A DNA stretch of 57,870 nucleotides from JANQIV01 sp050117315 (GTDB lineage Bacteria > Bacteroidota > Ignavibacteria > Ignavibacteriales > Melioribacteraceae), in contig JASFMY010000027.1 of the NCBI GenBank assembly GCA_050117315.1, forward strand, positions 1-57,870, read 5' to 3'. Below are positions 17,750 to 26,612 of this stretch, piece after piece (position 1 is the stretch's first letter; every line of letters begins with the position of its first letter). The notes beneath the pieces were generated by a model. The model ran no database searches. It saw nothing but the letters and a program-made list of their open reading frames with translations, and was not told where the DNA came from. Position numbers and translations under genes: made by a program.

Positions 17750-18904
17750 TTACGGAGTAAAGTAATAAATATGTGAATCGTCACTACCGGCAATTATACC
17801 TGTTCCATCTTCAGAGATTTCCATAGGCCAATTCATATTTCCTGAAGTGTAGAACCACATACATTTTTTTTCCTTTATGTTAAGCAGATAAAAGTGGCCG
17901 GGAACCCCGTCCGGATGACCGTCAGCAACGGTTATATAATTTGCTTCTCCGTCAAATGATACAGAGTTAGGGTTGCGTAATGTATAAAATTCCCATTTTA
18001 GCACAGGGGTTTTGTTTACGGTTTGTACCAAGTAAACCAGTCCGGCATCGCCGTCGTTGCAAATTGCAGCTACATTTTGTCCGTCGTTTGAAATTGCTAT
18101 TCCATATAAGCTTTCTTTGCTGCTAATCTGGTATGACCAATAAGGTTTTTGATTGGCAATAAAATCTTCAGTGTTGAATGAGTAGAAATATCCATCTGCA
18201 CCTCCTACTGCAAACCATTCACCGTTGGGAGTTATCTGCAAGGTATGGCAAAAACCGCCGCAAGCCAATTTCCATTTACCTTTTTCAGTGAACTTTCCAC
18301 CCTCATTTTTAAGCAGATAAATGCAGCCGCTGTAATCGCTAAAAATCATCCATGTTCCGTCTCCGGATATTGAACAACTGATAACTTCGGCAGAATTGTT
18401 GTCTAGTTTATAAGTATCGGTTAATTCATATGCATTATTTTGAAGTGTGAATAAATATAAAGATTCCGCACCCGCAATTAAACTGGCTCCGTCTGCAGAC
18501 AGCGCTACCTTGTTAACCCTGATATTTGTTGGATGATCGAGTATTTTTTCACCGGTTACGGCGTTATAACCTCTAACAAATCCTTTTACGGGAGAAGAGG
18601 AATACCACCCACCGGAAGCAGCGAAATTACCGTCGGTAGAGATGTCAACCCAATAAACTCCCTGCCATCCCTTAAAAACATCGCTCCACAACAGCTCTCC
18701 GGACCTTGCATAGCAATATGTTCCGAAATTGTTATACTCGCTTGTTCCGTTTTTTTTGCGGCCATTGTAGCTATGAAAAAAAGTTCCTCCAACTGCTTTA
18801 TTACCGTCTGCGGAAATTGCCACGGAATTAATATATGTCCCGTGATTTGGTACGTGTGCCCATTTAAAGTTTTTGTTAGCGCATGTACTGTCGTTGTTAT
18901 TCAT
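17750..18904 (-). CDS. WD40/PQQ-like beta-propeller protein, no signal peptide
   Basis: A 384-residue protein of about seven blades. Each blade carries the repeat h-x-x-S-x-D-G-x-x-h-x-x-G (for example VAISADGNKAVGG, VDISTDGNFAASGG, VALSADGASLIAGA, CSISGDGTWMIFSD, ITPNGEWFAVGGADG, AISNDGQNVAAI, ISEDGTGIIAGSDD). No signal peptide, lipobox or membrane helix is seen, so it is probably cytoplasmic or exported by another route. An AGGA site lies before the ATG. It lies 143 bases upstream of the sensor kinase in the same orientation and might be co-transcribed. It could be a scaffold or binding protein; no catalytic residues are evident. Confidence 0.7.
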   Translation of the reverse strand: MNNNDSTCANKNFKWAHVPNHGTYINSVAISADGNKAVGGTFFHSYNGRKKNGTSEYNNFGTYCYARSGELLWSDVFKGWQGVYWVDISTDGNFAASGGWYSSSPVKGFVRGYNAVTGEKILDHPTNIRVNKVALSADGASLIAGAESLYLFTLQNNAYELTDTYKLDNNSAEVISCSISGDGTWMIFSDYSGCIYLLKNEGGKFTEKGKWKLACGGFCHTLQITPNGEWFAVGGADGYFYSFNTEDFIANQKPYWSYQISSKESLYGIAISNDGQNVAAICNDGDAGLVYLVQTVNKTPVLKWEFYTLRNPNSVSFDGEANYITVADGHPDGVPGHFYLLNIKEKKCMWFYTSGNMNWPMEISEDGTGIIAGSDDSHIYYFTP

Positions 18905-19060
18905 TTGATGTCCTGTTAAAGCTATTGAATCTTATATAATGATTATCGTTGATATTTTTTCCTTTTTTAGGTGACATAAAGATATTTCGATTAATTCTAT
19001 GTTAATAATTTTGTATTAATCTCCAGGTTTTTTCTGTTCTATAGAGTGTTGAAACCATCA

Positions 19061-19081
19061 TTAATCATTTCTTATGATTAA
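19061..19081. promoter_or_regulatory. Palindromic operator candidate before umuD (LexA-like site)
   Basis: TTAATCAT-ttctt-ATGATTAA is a perfect 8+8 inverted repeat ending 10 bases before the -7 box, so it would cover the -33 region. Position and symmetry fit a repressor site, most likely for the SOS repressor. The sequence itself is not a known LexA consensus. Confidence 0.5.
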
Positions 19082-19091
19082 GAGTAATTTG

Positions 19092-19099
19092 TATCTTTG
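19092..19099 (+). promoter_or_regulatory. Bacteroidota-type -7 box of the umuDC operon
   Basis: TATCTTTG matches TAnnTTTG, 38 bases before the ATG at 19138, giving a short leader. It is identical to the boxes found before the sigma factor gene (1624) and the GH9 gene (26532). Confidence 0.6.
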
Positions 19100-19137
19100 C
19101 AAAAAGATTAGCAGAATAAAAAGTATTGAAAAAGGAA

Positions 19138-19581
19138 ATGAGTGACGAGAAGGATGTGAAGATAAAAAAGATTTACCCTGCAAGAGATGAAAGCAAAGAG
19201 GAGTTGCCGCTTTTCTATCCAAAAGCTGCCGCAGGGTTTCCATCTCCTGCAGATGATTTTATGCAGGAAAAACTGAGTCTCAACACATTATTAATTAAAA
19301 ATCCGGCTACTACTTTTTTTGTAAATGTCGAAGGTAATTCCATGAAGGGTGCGGGCATTTTCGACGGTGATACACTGATAGTAGATCGTGCGGTAGAACC
19401 GGAAGAAAGCAGTATTGTAATTGCATCAGTAAACGGCGAGCTTACCGTAAAACGCATTGAAAGAAAAAGAGGGAAACTATATTTAGTACCGGAAAATAAT
19501 AATTATCCTCCCATAGAAATAAGTGAAGAAACCGACCTGAAAATTTGGGGTGTTGTGATCTATTCCATTCATAAATTTTAA
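19138..19581 (+). CDS. umuD: UmuD-type S24 peptidase, DNA polymerase V accessory subunit
   Basis: A 147-residue LexA/UmuD-fold protein. RecA-stimulated self-cleavage is expected between A32 and G33 (AAAGFPSP, as in UmuD). The catalytic serine is S68 (EGNSMKGAGI) and the lysine is K105 (ELTVKRIE), exactly 37 residues apart as in Escherichia coli UmuD. An upstream TTG at 19126 is in frame, but the ATG at 19138 follows an AAGGAA site and is preferred. The gene precedes umuC by 8 bases, and the two encode the subunits of an error-prone polymerase induced by DNA damage. A palindromic operator candidate overlaps the promoter. Confidence 0.92.
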   Translation: MSDEKDVKIKKIYPARDESKEELPLFYPKAAAGFPSPADDFMQEKLSLNTLLIKNPATTFFVNVEGNSMKGAGIFDGDTLIVDRAVEPEESSIVIASVNGELTVKRIERKRGKLYLVPENNNYPPIEISEETDLKIWGVVIYSIHKF

Positions 19582-19589
19582 TAACTAAA

Positions 19590-20855
19590 ATGAAGAAAAT
19601 TTTTGCGCTTGTAGACTGCAATAATTTTTATGCTTCGTGTGAAAGGGTATTTAGACCGGATCTGGAGGGAGTTCCTATAGTTATTCTTTCCAACAATGAC
19701 GGCTGCATTATTTCCCGTTCACAGGAAGCAAAAGATATGGAAATACAGATGGGAGCGCCGTATTTTAAAACCCCGCTTCCTGCAAATGTAAGAGTTTTTT
19801 CTTCAAATTACGGGCTTTACGGCGACATGTCCCAACGAGTAATGGAGATACTTGAAGAGTACACGGACGGTGTTGAAGTCTATTCTATTGACGAAGCATT
19901 TTTAGATTTTACCGGGTTGAATCATGTGGACTTAACAGATTATACAATAAGTATCAAGAGAAAGGTTGGAAAAGGACTGGGGATTCCGGTAAGCATCGGA
20001 GTGGGAGAGTCCAAAACACTGGCTAAGCTTGCAAATAAAGCAGCCAAAAGAGATAAAAAACTTAACGATGTATTGAACCTTGTTAATTACCCGCAAATAG
20101 ATGATTTATTAAAAGAAATAACAGTGGGGGAAGTTTGGGGAATAGGGAGAAGAACCGCGAAAAAAATGAGCCGCTACGGTATAGTAAATGCTAAGCAATT
20201 GAAATACGTGGATGATAAATGGGCGTTAAAAAAATTTACCGTAACGGGTCTGCGCACAGTCTGGGAACTGAGAGGAACCTCGTGTGAATACAGTGACGGA
20301 ATACCTGAAATTAAAAAAGGAATATGCAACTCACGTTCTTTCGGCAGGGCTGTTTATTCACTTGACGATTTAAATGAAGCTGTCTCCGATTACGTCAGTA
20401 CTGCAGCAGAAAAATTGAGAAGACAAAAATCTATCACAAAAACTTTGCTTGTTTATTTAAGAAGCCACAATATTGAAGAACACAACTATTACTCGAATTG
20501 GGCAAAAATGAAATTGCCTAAAGCTACGGACGACACGCTCGAATTAATTCACTATGCAAAAGAGGGGATGAAAAGGATTTTCAAAGACGGGCTTAAATAC
20601 AAAAAAGCCGGAGTAATTTTAACCGAATTAATACCAATGGATGAAGCGCCAAAAGAAATGTTTGATAATGATGACGAATTAAAGAAGAAAGAGAAGTTAA
20701 TGTATGCGCTTGATAAGGTCAATCAAAAATACGGCTGGAAAAAACTGCGCGTAGCCGCCGTCGGAGTTAAGCAGGATTGGTGGATGAAAAGCGAAATGCG
20801 CTCACCGGATTATACTACAGATTGGAAACAAATACCCACAGTGAAAGCTAAGTAA
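19590..20855 (+). CDS. umuC: UmuC, Y-family translesion DNA polymerase (Pol V catalytic subunit)
   Basis: A 421-residue Y-family polymerase of full family length. The catalytic acidic residues D9 (ALVDCNNFYASCERVF), D101 and E102 (VYSIDEAFLDF) are present. The fingers/palm segments SNNDGCIISRSQEAK and IPVSIGVGESKTLAKLANKAAK, the helix-hairpin-helix thumb (EVWGIGRRTAKKMSRYGI) and the C-terminal little-finger and DUF4113-like tail (KKAGVILTELIP, KRLRVAAVG-like KKLRVAAVGVKQDW) are all readable. It is co-transcribed with umuD and bypasses lesions with low fidelity. Confidence 0.95.
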   Translation: MKKIFALVDCNNFYASCERVFRPDLEGVPIVILSNNDGCIISRSQEAKDMEIQMGAPYFKTPLPANVRVFSSNYGLYGDMSQRVMEILEEYTDGVEVYSIDEAFLDFTGLNHVDLTDYTISIKRKVGKGLGIPVSIGVGESKTLAKLANKAAKRDKKLNDVLNLVNYPQIDDLLKEITVGEVWGIGRRTAKKMSRYGIVNAKQLKYVDDKWALKKFTVTGLRTVWELRGTSCEYSDGIPEIKKGICNSRSFGRAVYSLDDLNEAVSDYVSTAAEKLRRQKSITKTLLVYLRSHNIEEHNYYSNWAKMKLPKATDDTLELIHYAKEGMKRIFKDGLKYKKAGVILTELIPMDEAPKEMFDNDDELKKKEKLMYALDKVNQKYGWKKLRVAAVGVKQDWWMKSEMRSPDYTTDWKQIPTVKAK

Positions 20856-20923
20856 AATATTTGCAAAGATATCTAGAATTTGTTGATGCATAAAATTAGT
20901 TAAAATTAAAGGGATGCCGTAAA

Positions 20924-22957
20924 CTATTTTCGTAGCGGTAGTGTAAAATAGAATTTACTTCCTTGCCCGGTTTCACTTTCAACCCCAATAGTACCTCCAT
21001 GTTTTTCGATAAATTCTTTGCAGAGAATTATACCCAATCCTGTACCTGTTTCATTTTCAGTACCGGGTTGAGAATGTGTGGCTTCCAGTTTGAAAAGATT
21101 ATCAATGGTATTTTTGTCCATTCCTATTCCGTTGTCTGAAACGCAGATTTCAGCAAATTCCTCTTCTTCTTTTGCACTAACTGAAACAATCCCGTCCCTG
21201 TTGCTGAATTTAATTGCGTTAGTGATAAGATTACGGAAAACAGTATTTATCATTTCTTCATCTGCCGTAACCTGCAATGAGTGTAATACTTTATTTTGAA
21301 GTTTGATTTGTTTTTTTGCAGCTGCAACCTTAAGAAGGTCAAAAATCTCGTCGACAATTTGCGCAACTTCAAGTTTTCGGGGGTTAAATTCAATTCTTCC
21401 GGTTTGTGAACGCGACCACTGTAAAAGGTTTTGTAGAAGACTATGTGATAAATCAGCCGACTTTTTCATTTCTCGGATATAAAATAATCTTTCTTCATCC
21501 GTTAGTTCATTGTAATCTGCACAAAGTAAATCCGAAAATCCCATAATTGTAATAAACGGATTTTTGAGATCGTGAGCTATTATTGAGAAAAACTTATCTT
21601 TGGTGGCATTTAACTGTTTAAGTTCCTCTGTATATCTTTGAATTTCAACTGCATTTTTTTTTCTTTCTATTGCTTGTGCAATTTGTTCAGCTACAAATGT
21701 AAAGAGTTTCATTTCAGATTCACCATAGCATCCCGGATTTTCGTAATCCTGTACGGCAATTATTCCTATGGTTTTCCCGGAAAGTTTAAGAGGCACTCCC
21801 AGCCAAATTTTCGGCGGTATTCCTATTACCTCAACTTTTCCTGCTTCGACCAATTGATTAAGCTTTTTATTATCTACCAAAGCAGCTTCGCCGGACAGTA
21901 GGACATACTCGATTAATCCGTTTCTGGGTTTTGTTGTTTCTCTCGGTTGGTTGTTTTCGTCAGCATAATAAGGGAAGGTCAGTATATTTTTTTTCTCATC
22001 GTAAAGAGCTATGTGAAGGTTTTTAGCAGGCAGCAGCATTCCTATTACATCGTGAATCTTTTTGTATAACGAGTCCATATCAGGTGAGGTAAAAGCTGTT
22101 TCAGATATTTTAAAAATCGCTTTTTGGCTATGCTCGGTTTGTTTTTTTTGTGTAATATCACGTGATATGCCAAATGTGCCTATGATTTTTCCTTCTTCAT
22201 TATAAAACGGCATTTTGGATGTTGAAACCCAGGTAATTTTGCCGTCTATCCAATCTTCCTGTTCTTCTTTGCCTATAATAGGTTTACCCGTTCGTATTAT
22301 TTCCTGTTCATCATTAAAAGCTTCACTGGCATGGGCCATACCAAACACATCAAAATCGGTTTTACCGATTAAATCATCAACCTGCATATTATGTCTTCTT
22401 GCAAGAGTATTACTTACTTTAATAAAGCGGCTTTTAAGGTCCTTAAAATAAATTTGATCGAGACTGTTTTCCAGAAGAGCGTCTAGAAAATTTTTTTCCA
22501 ATTGCTTCTGCATCGCAATATCTTCTACTATAGCAAGGATGCTTGTTGTTTTATCCTTTGAATTAAAAGATGAGGAGATTGTAGTACGGCCGTGTACAAT
22601 GCATCGGTCTTTGGTAAGATATTTTTTTTCAATTGTGTATTCTCTTCTTTTTCCGCTTAATACTTCTTTAAACAGTTTTTCATCTAATTTACAATCATCA
22701 GGATGTGTTATTTCACTTAATGTCAGAAGAGTTAATTCGTCCTCTGAGTATTTTAAAAATCTCTGAAATGCCGGATTACTGCTTACTATCTTTCTTTCCA
22801 AATCCAAGAAAACTATGCCGATACCGGCATTCTCAAAAATTGCTTTGAAATGTAGATCTGTGATACCTGGGGATTTTTTTGCAGCAGGAGATTTTATAAA
22901 CTTCTTCGTGTTATTCCCCGTAGCAGAAGGTGTGTCTGTTTCTCTACTTGCGGGCAT
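20924..22957 (-). CDS. Cytosolic PAS-PAS-GAF sensor histidine kinase
   Basis: A 677-residue kinase without membrane segments. After a basic, low-complexity N-terminus (1-35) there is a PAS/PAC domain (about 36-155, FENAGIGIVFLDLERKIVSSN), a second PAS/PAC domain (about 158-280, LENSLDQIYFKDLKSRFIKVSN, with IGTFGISRDIT) and a GAF domain (about 285-435). HisKA follows with H462 (SIIAHDLKNPF), then HATPase (about 560-675, DNGIGMD, GTGLGI). No cofactor-binding residue of the PAS or GAF domains is certain. The GAF stretch YADENNQPRET resembles GAF domains that follow PAS in many environmental kinases. No receiver or regulator gene is adjacent, so it is an orphan kinase. It stands alone between convergent umuC and the radical SAM gene. 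Confidence 0.9.
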   Translation of the reverse strand: MPASRETDTPSATGNNTKKFIKSPAAKKSPGITDLHFKAIFENAGIGIVFLDLERKIVSSNPAFQRFLKYSEDELTLLTLSEITHPDDCKLDEKLFKEVLSGKRREYTIEKKYLTKDRCIVHGRTTISSSFNSKDKTTSILAIVEDIAMQKQLEKNFLDALLENSLDQIYFKDLKSRFIKVSNTLARRHNMQVDDLIGKTDFDVFGMAHASEAFNDEQEIIRTGKPIIGKEEQEDWIDGKITWVSTSKMPFYNEEGKIIGTFGISRDITQKKQTEHSQKAIFKISETAFTSPDMDSLYKKIHDVIGMLLPAKNLHIALYDEKKNILTFPYYADENNQPRETTKPRNGLIEYVLLSGEAALVDNKKLNQLVEAGKVEVIGIPPKIWLGVPLKLSGKTIGIIAVQDYENPGCYGESEMKLFTFVAEQIAQAIERKKNAVEIQRYTEELKQLNATKDKFFSIIAHDLKNPFITIMGFSDLLCADYNELTDEERLFYIREMKKSADLSHSLLQNLLQWSRSQTGRIEFNPRKLEVAQIVDEIFDLLKVAAAKKQIKLQNKVLHSLQVTADEEMINTVFRNLITNAIKFSNRDGIVSVSAKEEEEFAEICVSDNGIGMDKNTIDNLFKLEATHSQPGTENETGTGLGIILCKEFIEKHGGTIGVESETGQGSKFYFTLPLRK

Positions 22958-23124
22958 AGCTAATACCTATCCTTTCAGTCATTGTTTAATTTAAATCATC
23001 ATATGCAAAATTGCAATTATTTTAAATCCATCAATTCGTTATATTCAATTAAATTATTATCGAAGACCTTCGCTCTTTTTTTAGACTATCTTCAATTTTT
23101 TCCAGTGTAATGGAAATGAACAAT

Positions 23125-24195
23125 TCAAAAAAGCGACAACTGTTTTATTTCAGGATTTCGAAAATGAGTAGTTAACAAATCTATTCCCCCTTTTTTAATT
23201 CCTGTCTTTAAACATGAAACTTTGAAAAGTTTATTAATTTGTTCGGCCATAACCCCGGTGCCTCTTCCTCTAACAAAGAAACTTGAATCGTATAATTTTC
23301 CGTTGTATAAATCCCTTAAGCGGTTCATCACTTTCTTTTTTCTATCAGGGAAGTTTTTTTCAAGCCAGTTTTCAAATAAATTTTTTAAAGCAAACGGAAG
23401 ACGAAGCAGAACATAACCTGCTCTTGTTGCTCCGGCATTTGCAGCCTGCTTCAAAATTTCAGGCATTTCCTGGTCTGTTAGTCCAGGTATAACCGGGGCA
23501 ACCATTACTCCTGTTGGAATTCCTGCCTTTGCTAATTTTTCAATTGCATCCAGCCTCATGTGAGGTTTTGAAGTACGAGGTTCCATAATTGAAGATAAGC
23601 GGTTATCTAAGGTGGTTACAGAAAGGGAAACAGACGCTGCATTAAATTCAGCAAGTCCGCTTAAAATGTCTATATCTCTTGTTACAAGATGATTTTTTGT
23701 AACTATAAAGACAGGGTTTCGGAAATCTCTTAAAACCTCCAGACATTTTCTTGAAATTCTAAGCTCCTTTTCAATAGGCTGATAAGCATCTGTATTTCCG
23801 CATAACATTACAGGTTTCGGTTCCCACTTTTTCGAGGCTAATTCTTTACGCAATAATTTAGACATCTCTTTTTTGACAAAAATTTTTGTTTCAAAGTCTA
23901 ACCCCGGTGACAAACTCAAATATTCGTGAGTTGGACGTGCATAGCAGTAAATACATCCGTGCTCACATCCGCGATATGGGTTTATACTTGCAGCTCCGTA
24001 GAGATCGGGACTATCGTTGCAGCTAATAACAGTCTTTGAAGTATCGACGAAATATTCCGTTTGTGGCTTAAAAATTTCTTCTTCCGGTTCTTCACTTTCC
24101 GGGATGTATTCAATCTTTTCAAACCTGTTTTGAGGATTATCAATTGTACCCCTGCCTTTTGCTGATTTCCTACGCATGGTTTTTTCAATTCCCAT
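23125..24195 (-). CDS. PA0069-family radical SAM protein
   Basis: A 356-residue radical SAM enzyme. The 4Fe-4S site is C77-x3-C81-x2-C84 within RGCEHGCIYCYARPTHEY, the hallmark of the PA0069/Rv2578c family related to spore photoproduct lyase. Family segments ETKIFVKKE, MLCGNTDAYQPIEK, LEVLRDFRNPVFIVTKNHLVTRD and GVMVAPVIPGLTDQE follow. An AGGAAG site lies 7 bases before the ATG. The reaction of this family is not established, although relatedness to SplB has suggested a DNA- or RNA-linked role. It is a single gene, with no operon partners. Confidence 0.9.
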   Translation of the reverse strand: MGIEKTMRRKSAKGRGTIDNPQNRFEKIEYIPESEEPEEEIFKPQTEYFVDTSKTVISCNDSPDLYGAASINPYRGCEHGCIYCYARPTHEYLSLSPGLDFETKIFVKKEMSKLLRKELASKKWEPKPVMLCGNTDAYQPIEKELRISRKCLEVLRDFRNPVFIVTKNHLVTRDIDILSGLAEFNAASVSLSVTTLDNRLSSIMEPRTSKPHMRLDAIEKLAKAGIPTGVMVAPVIPGLTDQEMPEILKQAANAGATRAGYVLLRLPFALKNLFENWLEKNFPDRKKKVMNRLRDLYNGKLYDSSFFVRGRGTGVMAEQINKLFKVSCLKTGIKKGGIDLLTTHFRNPEIKQLSLF

Positions 24196-24414
24196 GATAA
24201 TACTTCCTTTACTGTCTTATGCGGAAAAATATTATTATTAATATTGATTGAATAACAGTTACAAAAGTTATAAATCGCTGAGTTTATAATCGAAATGTAA
24301 ATAAAGCTATAAATTAAACTGCCATACAAATGTACGTTAATATGCCAAATGATTCAACAAATTAATTTCTTAAAAGGGTTACTCTCGGAAGAATCTTTTT
24401 ATTTTTTCAATTAA

Positions 24415-24579
24415 TTTAATTTCCTGGAATCAGATAAATCATACACAGCTCAAATATATAGTAATGCCGATGATTCCGATTTCAAAGCCAATCCTACAAC
24501 TTATAAGAATGAAGGAATAATAATCCTAGATACGGAAACGCAGGAAGTAATTAAAAAACAGTATAAAATAAACTGCTGA
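24415..24579 (+). pseudogene. Remnant of a GH97 glycoside hydrolase (C-terminal end only)
   Basis: A 54-residue frame with no start codon encodes FLESDKSYTAQIYSNADDSD and NPTTY, which match the C-terminal beta-sandwich of GH97 (SusB-like alpha-glucosidase/galactosidase) enzymes; there FLEpgk-Y-A-IY-Da-Dad-NP is conserved. It ends at a TGA at 24577. Nothing upstream continues the domain: the bases before 24415 have stops in frame and the radical SAM gene begins on the other strand at 24195. It is therefore the last scrap of a lost glycan-degrading gene. The match is from memory of the family and was not searched. Confidence 0.6.
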
Positions 24580-24614
24580 AAACACTTGCTATGTTTAGCA
24601 TCCGATAAATAATA

Positions 24615-26069
24615 TCACCCTACAATAAATTCTTTCGGGATAGTAAAATAAAAGGTTGTTCCTTTTCCCTTCTGGGATTCAACCCATACTTTCCCGTTAT
24701 GAAACTCAATTATTCTTTTAACAATTGCCAGTCCTATGCCTGTGCCCTCAAATTGTTTGTCGCTTGTTGCACGCTGGAAAGGATTGAAAATTTTATCACA
24801 ATCTTTTTTATCTATACCGATTCCGTTGTCTTTAACAAAGAAGCAATACAAGCCGGGGTAATTATTATTTCCTGCTTCTCCTATTTCAATAATTGGTTCG
24901 GGCTTATCATTATATTTTATGGAATTGGAAATTAGATTTTTCCACACTTGCGGAAACCTGACGGGGTCGCATATAAATGACGGTAGATTTTCCTGTATAA
25001 TAAGTTTAACGTTTTGTTTTTTTATTGTGAAATCCAGTTCTTCACGGATTTCATTTAACATCGAACTCATTGATACAATCTCTTTTGAAAATTCAACCTT
25101 TCCTGCTGTTGCAAATTCCAGTAAGTCGGTTATTAATGCCGTCATTTTTTCCCCGGAGTTAATAATAGCCTGCAGTAGCTGGCTGTCCTCTTCATTTATT
25201 TTATCTTGATATTCTTCCAGAAGAATTCCGGCAGATCCTACAATTGCTGTCAACGGCGATTTAAGATCATGTGCAGCTATGAATGAAAAATTTTCCAGCT
25301 CTTCGTATCGTTTGCTTATTTCATCAACCATTGCATTAAAAGCAATAATAAGCATTCCGATCTCATCTTTTGCTTCAACCTGCAGTTCAACATTAAAATC
25401 ACGTGCTGCTATGCGCTGGGCCATGTTGACAAGTTTAAGAATTGGTTTTGATATATATTTTATTGAATAAATTACGACAGCAACGGATATAATTACGGCA
25501 ATAAAAAAGATTAGGGAAAAGAATATAAAAGATTTTTTCCTTTCGTTATGAATTCTGTCATAAGTTTTGTCAACCTTTGTTTGAATCGATTTTATAAATT
25601 CCTGTGCTGCCTTATCGATATTTGCATCATATGTGTAATTCAGTTTATAAATGAGTTTCGCCACGCTGTCGTTTGCATTACTTTTAGTAGCGGAAAGTAG
25701 TTGCGGTAATGCAGCTTTTATACTGTCAATATTATTTTTTATATCCTTTGATTTTTGTTTTTCCCCGGGTAGAATTAATAATCCCTCAAGATAGTTAAGT
25801 TTTTCTATTATTTTTTTTCCAAGATTATTGTAATTATCGTAATATTGCTGGTCTTCCGTGATGATATAATTTTTTGCAGTTATTAAAAGAGAACGAATAT
25901 CTAATTGCAGATCAGCTAAAGCTTTTCCTTTTTTTGTTTCTTCAAGGAGTTCATGTATATTTTGATGAGAGTTATTAAGCTCGATTGTAGAAAATGTGCC
26001 GACGGCAACCAGCAGAATTATTATGAGTATAAAAGGAACGGTTATTTTTTTTGTAATAGTATAACGCAT
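24615..26069 (-). CDS. Membrane-bound HAMP histidine kinase
   Basis: A 484-residue kinase. The ATG at 26069, preceded by GAGG, is favoured over an upstream in-frame TTG at 26090. Membrane helix 1 lies at about 8-28. A helical periplasmic four-helix-bundle-like sensor follows (about 30-180), then helix 2 (about 184-205), HAMP (about 205-258, SKPILKLVNMAQRIAARDFNVEL), HisKA with H267 (FIAAHDLKSPLTAIVG) and HATPase (to about 475, DNGIGID, GTGIGLAIVKRIIEFHNGKVWVE split across segments). No response regulator is nearby. A broken copy of the sensor-helix-2 region lies on the same strand at 29797-29960, so this gene once had a close paralogue here. Confidence 0.9.
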   Translation of the reverse strand: MRYTITKKITVPFILIIILLVAVGTFSTIELNNSHQNIHELLEETKKGKALADLQLDIRSLLITAKNYIITEDQQYYDNYNNLGKKIIEKLNYLEGLLILPGEKQKSKDIKNNIDSIKAALPQLLSATKSNANDSVAKLIYKLNYTYDANIDKAAQEFIKSIQTKVDKTYDRIHNERKKSFIFFSLIFFIAVIISVAVVIYSIKYISKPILKLVNMAQRIAARDFNVELQVEAKDEIGMLIIAFNAMVDEISKRYEELENFSFIAAHDLKSPLTAIVGSAGILLEEYQDKINEEDSQLLQAIINSGEKMTALITDLLEFATAGKVEFSKEIVSMSSMLNEIREELDFTIKKQNVKLIIQENLPSFICDPVRFPQVWKNLISNSIKYNDKPEPIIEIGEAGNNNYPGLYCFFVKDNGIGIDKKDCDKIFNPFQRATSDKQFEGTGIGLAIVKRIIEFHNGKVWVESQKGKGTTFYFTIPKEFIVG

Positions 26070-26531
26070 ATAAGCCTCAATTTTTTTCAAAAGGTCCTTA
26101 CTTACCGTGGTTTTGTATTAATGTCTTATTTATCGTATCAGTAAATCCTTTAGTGGGGACGGTTTTTTTCAGTACAGAGAAGGATGAAAGATTTATTTTT
26201 GATTAATATCGTAATATCTTTCAAAAAAGCCAATAGTCATTGGAAACATACCGGAATAGAGGGTAGTTCCATTATTAAAGATAAAATTTGGTATAATATT
26301 TTATGCATTATATTTAGCATTGAGATGTTTAAATTTTTTAGCCGCTTCTATTATCCAAATAAGAAGATTACTTATTGTAACGTACGGGACAATACATATT
26401 AAACAAAAGTATATGGCCTTGCTATCAACAACCTGCCAATCAGAAATACAGGTAAATAAGGCTGGTTGGTAAGCCTAAATTTCTTTAATTTTATAATTGA
26501 TTTTATTGAATATGTCTTTAAAAGAAATATT

Positions 26532-26539
26532 TATCTTTG
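26532..26539 (+). promoter_or_regulatory. Bacteroidota-type -7 box before the GH9 gene
   Basis: TATCTTTG, 74 bases before the GH9 start, matches TAnnTTTG. A TTG lies 23 bases upstream, slightly longer than the usual -33 spacing. The rest of the 543-base gap 26070-26612 shows no gene that I can support; a 72-codon frame at 26184-26402 has no family features. Confidence 0.5.
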
Positions 26540-26612
26540 CTCCTTAAATAGTGCTCTGTCATATTAAACATGTAAATAAAATAAACCCTTTTAAATAAAT
26601 AGAGGATATCTT

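Noticed and set aside
17572..17793. 73-codon minus-strand frame between kinase and propeller genes
   Set aside because: It overlaps the ends of both real genes and shows no coding signature; it was considered as a linker of a split gene, but the two proteins are each complete.
26184..26402. 72-codon frame before the GH9 gene
   Set aside because: No ribosome site, no family features, low-complexity hydrophobic composition expected from AT-rich spacer DNA.
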